Shown here one piece after another: positions 31,727-32,752 of a stretch of 32,752 nt of DNA. How positions within the stretch are numbered: the stretch's first letter is position 1; each line of letters begins with the position of its first letter. Source of the DNA: Pseudaestuariivita rosea (GTDB lineage: Bacteria; Pseudomonadota; Alphaproteobacteria; Rhodobacterales; Rhodobacteraceae); contig NZ_JACNMP010000036.1 of assembly GCF_017592335.1 (NCBI RefSeq), positions 1 to 32,752 on the forward strand, in the 5' to 3' direction. The notes beneath the pieces were generated by a model that saw only the letters and a list, made by a program, of their open reading frames with translations, had not been told where the DNA came from and did no database searches. The position numbers and the translations under genes are program-made.

Positions 31727-32608
31727 TTGGTCGACAGCTATCAGCAGGAACTTGATGTGAGCCGCCAGGGTGATCCGGATTTTGTGCCGTATGACATGCG
31801 TAGGCTGTCTTACGCGAATACCTTCACAAATCCGTGGAAGGCGAACACCATCCGCACGATGGAGTGGATGACGGGCAAGATCACTCTGTTACGCCTGATC
31901 CGTAAGTTTGAGGCGATGGGCGCCCCCCACGGCCAACCCTTCTGGCGCCAGGCGCTGGATGTGATGGGCATATCGCTGATCACACCCGCAGCGCAGATCC
32001 AGCGTATCCCGGAAACCGGTCCTGTGATCATTGTGGCCAACCACCCCCACGGGCTGATCGACGGTATGGTTCTGGCCGAACTGGTGGGCCGCGTCCGCAC
32101 GGATTACAAGATACTGACCCGGTCTCTGCTGACCGGGGTCGAGGAAATCGACCAGTTCATGATCCCCGTACCCTTTCCCCATGAAGAAGACGCGCTGAAA
32201 CAAAACCTTGAGATGCGCAAAAAGGCCATGGACCACTTGAAGAAAGACGGTGTTGTGGTTCTGTTCCCCTCGGGCGTCGTGGCCTCGTCCAAAACGATGT
32301 TCGGCCCGGCGATTGAGGCCGAATGGCACCCTTTCACCGCCAAGATGATCCAACGATCCGGCGCGACCGTGGTGCCGATTTTCTTTCCCGGTCAGAATTC
32401 GCGGTTGTACCAGATGGCCAACCGCATCTCGGCCACACTGCGCCAGGGGCTGCTGATCTACGAAGTGGTCCACGCCCTGAATAAACCCCAAGGCCCGGTG
32501 GTGGGTGAACCGCTGGATAGCGATGAGATCAAAGAATGGTCCGACAACCCCCGCGGCTTCATCAGCTGGCTGCGCGATCAGACGCTTGGGCTGAAAAAGC
32601 AAGGCTGA
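31727..32608 (+). CDS. PlsC-like 1-acyl-sn-glycerol-3-phosphate acyltransferase family protein
   Basis: A 293-residue lysophospholipid acyltransferase-family protein. The catalytic box is NHPHGLIDG (105-113), in which His106 and Asp112 are five residues apart instead of the usual four, as in the NHPxGxxDG subgroup. The second box is FPSGVVASS (where PlsC has FPEGTRS), and VVPIFFPGQNSRLYQMA follows. No clear transmembrane helix is seen, only amphipathic segments. Start is TTG at 31727 with GAGGA about 8 bases upstream; an ATG at 31714 is out of frame. It is the last gene before the IS element, which begins 7 bases after the stop. Confidence 0.82.
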   Translation: MVDSYQQELDVSRQGDPDFVPYDMRRLSYANTFTNPWKANTIRTMEWMTGKITLLRLIRKFEAMGAPHGQPFWRQALDVMGISLITPAAQIQRIPETGPVIIVANHPHGLIDGMVLAELVGRVRTDYKILTRSLLTGVEEIDQFMIPVPFPHEEDALKQNLEMRKKAMDHLKKDGVVVLFPSGVVASSKTMFGPAIEAEWHPFTAKMIQRSGATVVPIFFPGQNSRLYQMANRISATLRQGLLIYEVVHALNKPQGPVVGEPLDSDEIKEWSDNPRGFISWLRDQTLGLKKQG

Positions 32609-32615
32609 ACAAAAA

Positions 32616-32752
32616 CCTAGAGCAAGATGAGATCAGGTTGAAGCGTATCCTGAGTTGACAAGGTAATTCGCACATTCCTGCGGGGTGAAGCGGTCGAGCA
32701 GCTTACCGATCCTGCGCCATGTTGCCTCTATCGTGCGTTCGGCGGCGTCTCG
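32616..32752 (-). mobile_element. End of an IS630-type element, inverted copy of 1-137
   Basis: Exact reverse complement of 1-137. The element begins 7 bases after the stop codon of the acyltransferase gene, leaving no room for a terminator of its own. The TA at 32618-32619 may be the target duplication. Confidence 0.75.
32633..32752 (-). CDS. IS630-family transposase, C-terminal fragment (partial at window edge)
   Basis: Encodes the same 39 C-terminal residues as the fragment at the left edge, reading inward on the minus strand to a TGA at 32635-32633. The N-terminal part is outside the window. Confidence 0.7.
   Translation of the reverse strand, partial: RDAAERTIEATWRRIGKLLDRFTPQECANYLVNSGYAST

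Noticed and set aside
1-32752. Composite transposon formed by the two IS ends
   Set aside because: The interior is mostly conserved core metabolism and signalling genes, and both edges end at the same base, which points to an assembly cut. Without outer flanks no mobile unit can be claimed.
1-32752. tRNA, rRNA, riboswitch or CRISPR array
   Set aside because: No cloverleaf, rRNA segment, known riboswitch core or regularly spaced repeats were seen in the intergenic regions on reading.

Overview
The window is about 32.7 kb of chromosomal DNA from an alphaproteobacterium, most probably a marine member of the Rhodobacteraceae (Roseobacter group). The grounds are: the block pckA / chvI-chvG / short hprK / rapZ / EIIA-Man / HPr; a DinB with an N-terminal zinc ribbon; bolA next to a J-domain gene; DUF3179, DUF985 and DUF4177 genes; and intergenic modules built on GGGGCTTTGCCCC and GAGTATTTTT...CCAAGAAGAAGG. 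No genus is claimed. I saw no rRNA, tRNA or CRISPR array.

Layout. Both ends lie inside the same IS630-type element: bases 1-137 are the exact reverse complement of 32616-32752, with the transposase 3' ends pointing inward. 0.27-2.0 kb: a di-haem cytochrome c peroxidase/MauG-like gene (minus strand) abutting a divergent Sel1-repeat gene. 2.0-10.4 kb: SDR oxidoreductase, a secreted unknown protein, class I aldolase, dinB, pgk, two tandem cyclophilins and a DUF3179 protein. 10.5-18.6 kb: small membrane proteins, FemAB-like transferase, BON-LysM protein, tyrS, anmK carrying an in-frame palindromic insertion, an ABM-like protein, DUF985 cupin, DUF4177, bolA and a J-domain protein. 18.7-24.9 kb looks accessory: an AT-richer GNAT gene, a three-gene operon (SARP/TolB-like/TPR regulator, PAP2-type phosphatase or haloperoxidase with an Asn-Arg repeat, S8 subtilase), a small unknown gene and dps behind a perfect Irr-type palindrome. 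25.3-32.6 kb: pckA, then the ChvI/ChvG two-component system running into the regulatory PTS genes (hprK, rapZ, EIIA, HPr) and a PlsC-like acyltransferase.

How the genes work together. fba, pgk and pckA are lower-glycolysis/gluconeogenesis enzymes. fba and pckA both carry GCGCTAAC-centred palindromes upstream, which suggests a shared LacI-type regulator. The chvI-to-HPr genes form one tightly packed unit that couples an envelope sensor to a PTS without a sugar permease, a regulatory rather than transport role.

The strongest candidate for an undescribed system is the operon at 19.4-23.5 kb. Its middle gene has an N-terminal tail with 12 Asn-Arg dipeptides written with varied synonymous codons. 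It sits between a cytosolic-looking subtilase with an intact catalytic triad and a SARP-like regulator with 11-bp-period direct repeats upstream. The second notable find is a palindromic repeat, also present between genes in this window, inserted in frame in anmK.
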